Origin: Pyrinomonadaceae bacterium
Lineage (GTDB): Bacteria > Acidobacteriota > Blastocatellia > Pyrinomonadales > Pyrinomonadaceae
Assembly: GCA_018060305.1 (NCBI GenBank)
Contig: JAGOWF010000210.1
Coordinates: forward strand, 1 to 5,286
Reading direction: 5' to 3'
Length of the DNA: 5,286 nucleotides
Positions 5,126-5,286 of the stretch are shown piece after piece. Made by a program: the position numbers and the translations under genes. Under the pieces are notes generated by a model, which had not been told where the DNA came from, made no database searches, and worked only from the letters and a program-made list of their open reading frames with translations. Numbering within the stretch: the first letter of the stretch is position 1; each line of letters starts with the position of its first letter.

Positions 5126-5286
5126 ATCACGCGGGCTATGAGCGTTATCTGCTTTGTTCTTGGTGGATAGCAGACCTCGTCAGTGCAAGCCTGTGAGCGG
5201 ACGGTCACATTCACTCGGACGGTCTGGCCCCGGTAGGTCGACGGCACAGTCACATTAAATCCGAATGACACGCGCCCCTCGTATAC
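5122..5286 (-). CDS. C-terminal end of a protein with a DsbD-alpha-like domain (partial)
   Basis: On the minus strand the frame is open from the window edge to TAG (5124-5122), showing the last 54 residues. The segment YRGQTVRVNVTVRSQACTDE followed by VCYPPRTKQITL matches the end of the immunoglobulin-like N-terminal domain of DsbD (DsbD-alpha), where E. coli has a Cys-x5-Cys pair followed by YPP-ETK. Here the two cysteines are spaced Cys-x4-Cys (visible residues 34 and 39). In DsbD this pair passes electrons to periplasmic thiol oxidoreductases such as DsbC and DsbE/CcmG. The protein stops about ten residues after the domain, so no transmembrane DsbD-beta follows. It is therefore a stand-alone domain or a C-terminal domain on another protein, for example a thioredoxin-like one. 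The stop codon overlaps that of pgeF within CTAG. Confidence 0.7.
   Translation of the reverse strand, partial: VYEGRVSFGFNVTVPSTYRGQTVRVNVTVRSQACTDEVCYPPRTKQITLIARVI

Noticed and set aside
5149..5173. CTGCT/AGCAG inverted repeat downstream of pgeF as a terminator
   Set aside because: A 5-bp stem with a 15-base loop and no U-tract is too weak, and it lies within the coding sequence of the opposite-strand DsbD-like gene.
1..5286. CRISPR array, tRNA/rRNA, insertion sequence, or att-site-like direct repeats
   Set aside because: No regularly spaced repeats, tRNA-like cloverleaf, transposase motifs or paired terminal repeats were seen in either strand by eye.

Overview
The window looks like a stretch of chromosome from a Gram-negative, moderately GC-rich bacterium. 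An Acidobacteriota member of the Blastocatellia/Pyrinomonadales type is my best guess. It rests on the pairing of a lamin-tail/NucA-like secreted nuclease with a second secreted nuclease, the style of the PgeF N-terminus, and starts that mostly lack a Shine-Dalgarno sequence. This placement is inference; no marker gene is present.

Layout. (1) 2-181, plus strand: the C-terminal part of a ribbon-helix-helix protein resembling a ParD-type antitoxin, cut by the window edge. (2) 182-258: the only real intergenic gap, 77 bp, AT-richer than its surroundings; it presumably carries the promoter of the next operon. (3) 259-1965 and 1982-3901, plus strand, 16 bp apart: two exported nucleases of unrelated folds. 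The first has a signal peptide, a lamin-tail domain, an Ig-like linker domain and a NUC-type (beta-beta-alpha-metal, DRGH) nuclease domain. The second has a signal peptide, OB-fold-like N-terminal regions and an ExeM/NucH-like endonuclease/exonuclease/phosphatase domain. (4) 3898-4278, minus strand: holo-[acyl-carrier-protein] synthase, acpS. (5) 4250-5125, plus strand: PgeF/YfiH/LACC1 family protein. (6) 5122-5286, minus strand: the C-terminal end of a protein closing with a DsbD-alpha-like domain, cut by the window edge.

How the genes relate. The two nucleases probably form one operon for breaking down nucleic acids outside the cytoplasm (scavenging of phosphate or nucleosides, or eDNA turnover). 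AcpS is cytoplasmic housekeeping for fatty-acid synthesis. PgeF belongs to envelope or purine housekeeping, and the DsbD-like end belongs to envelope thiol chemistry. From 1982 onward there is essentially no non-coding DNA. Successive transcription units alternate strand and overlap at every junction: 4 bp at each of two convergent stop-to-stop junctions (CTAA and CTAG) and 29 bp at the divergent acpS/pgeF start-to-start junction.

The points most worth a second look are the apparent absence of the usual catalytic arginine in the NUC domain, the two-fold nuclease operon, the head-to-head overlap of acpS and pgeF, and the antitoxin-like gene with a well-placed ribosome site but only a 16-codon frame behind it. 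I did not find a convincing new multi-gene defence or mobile system here.
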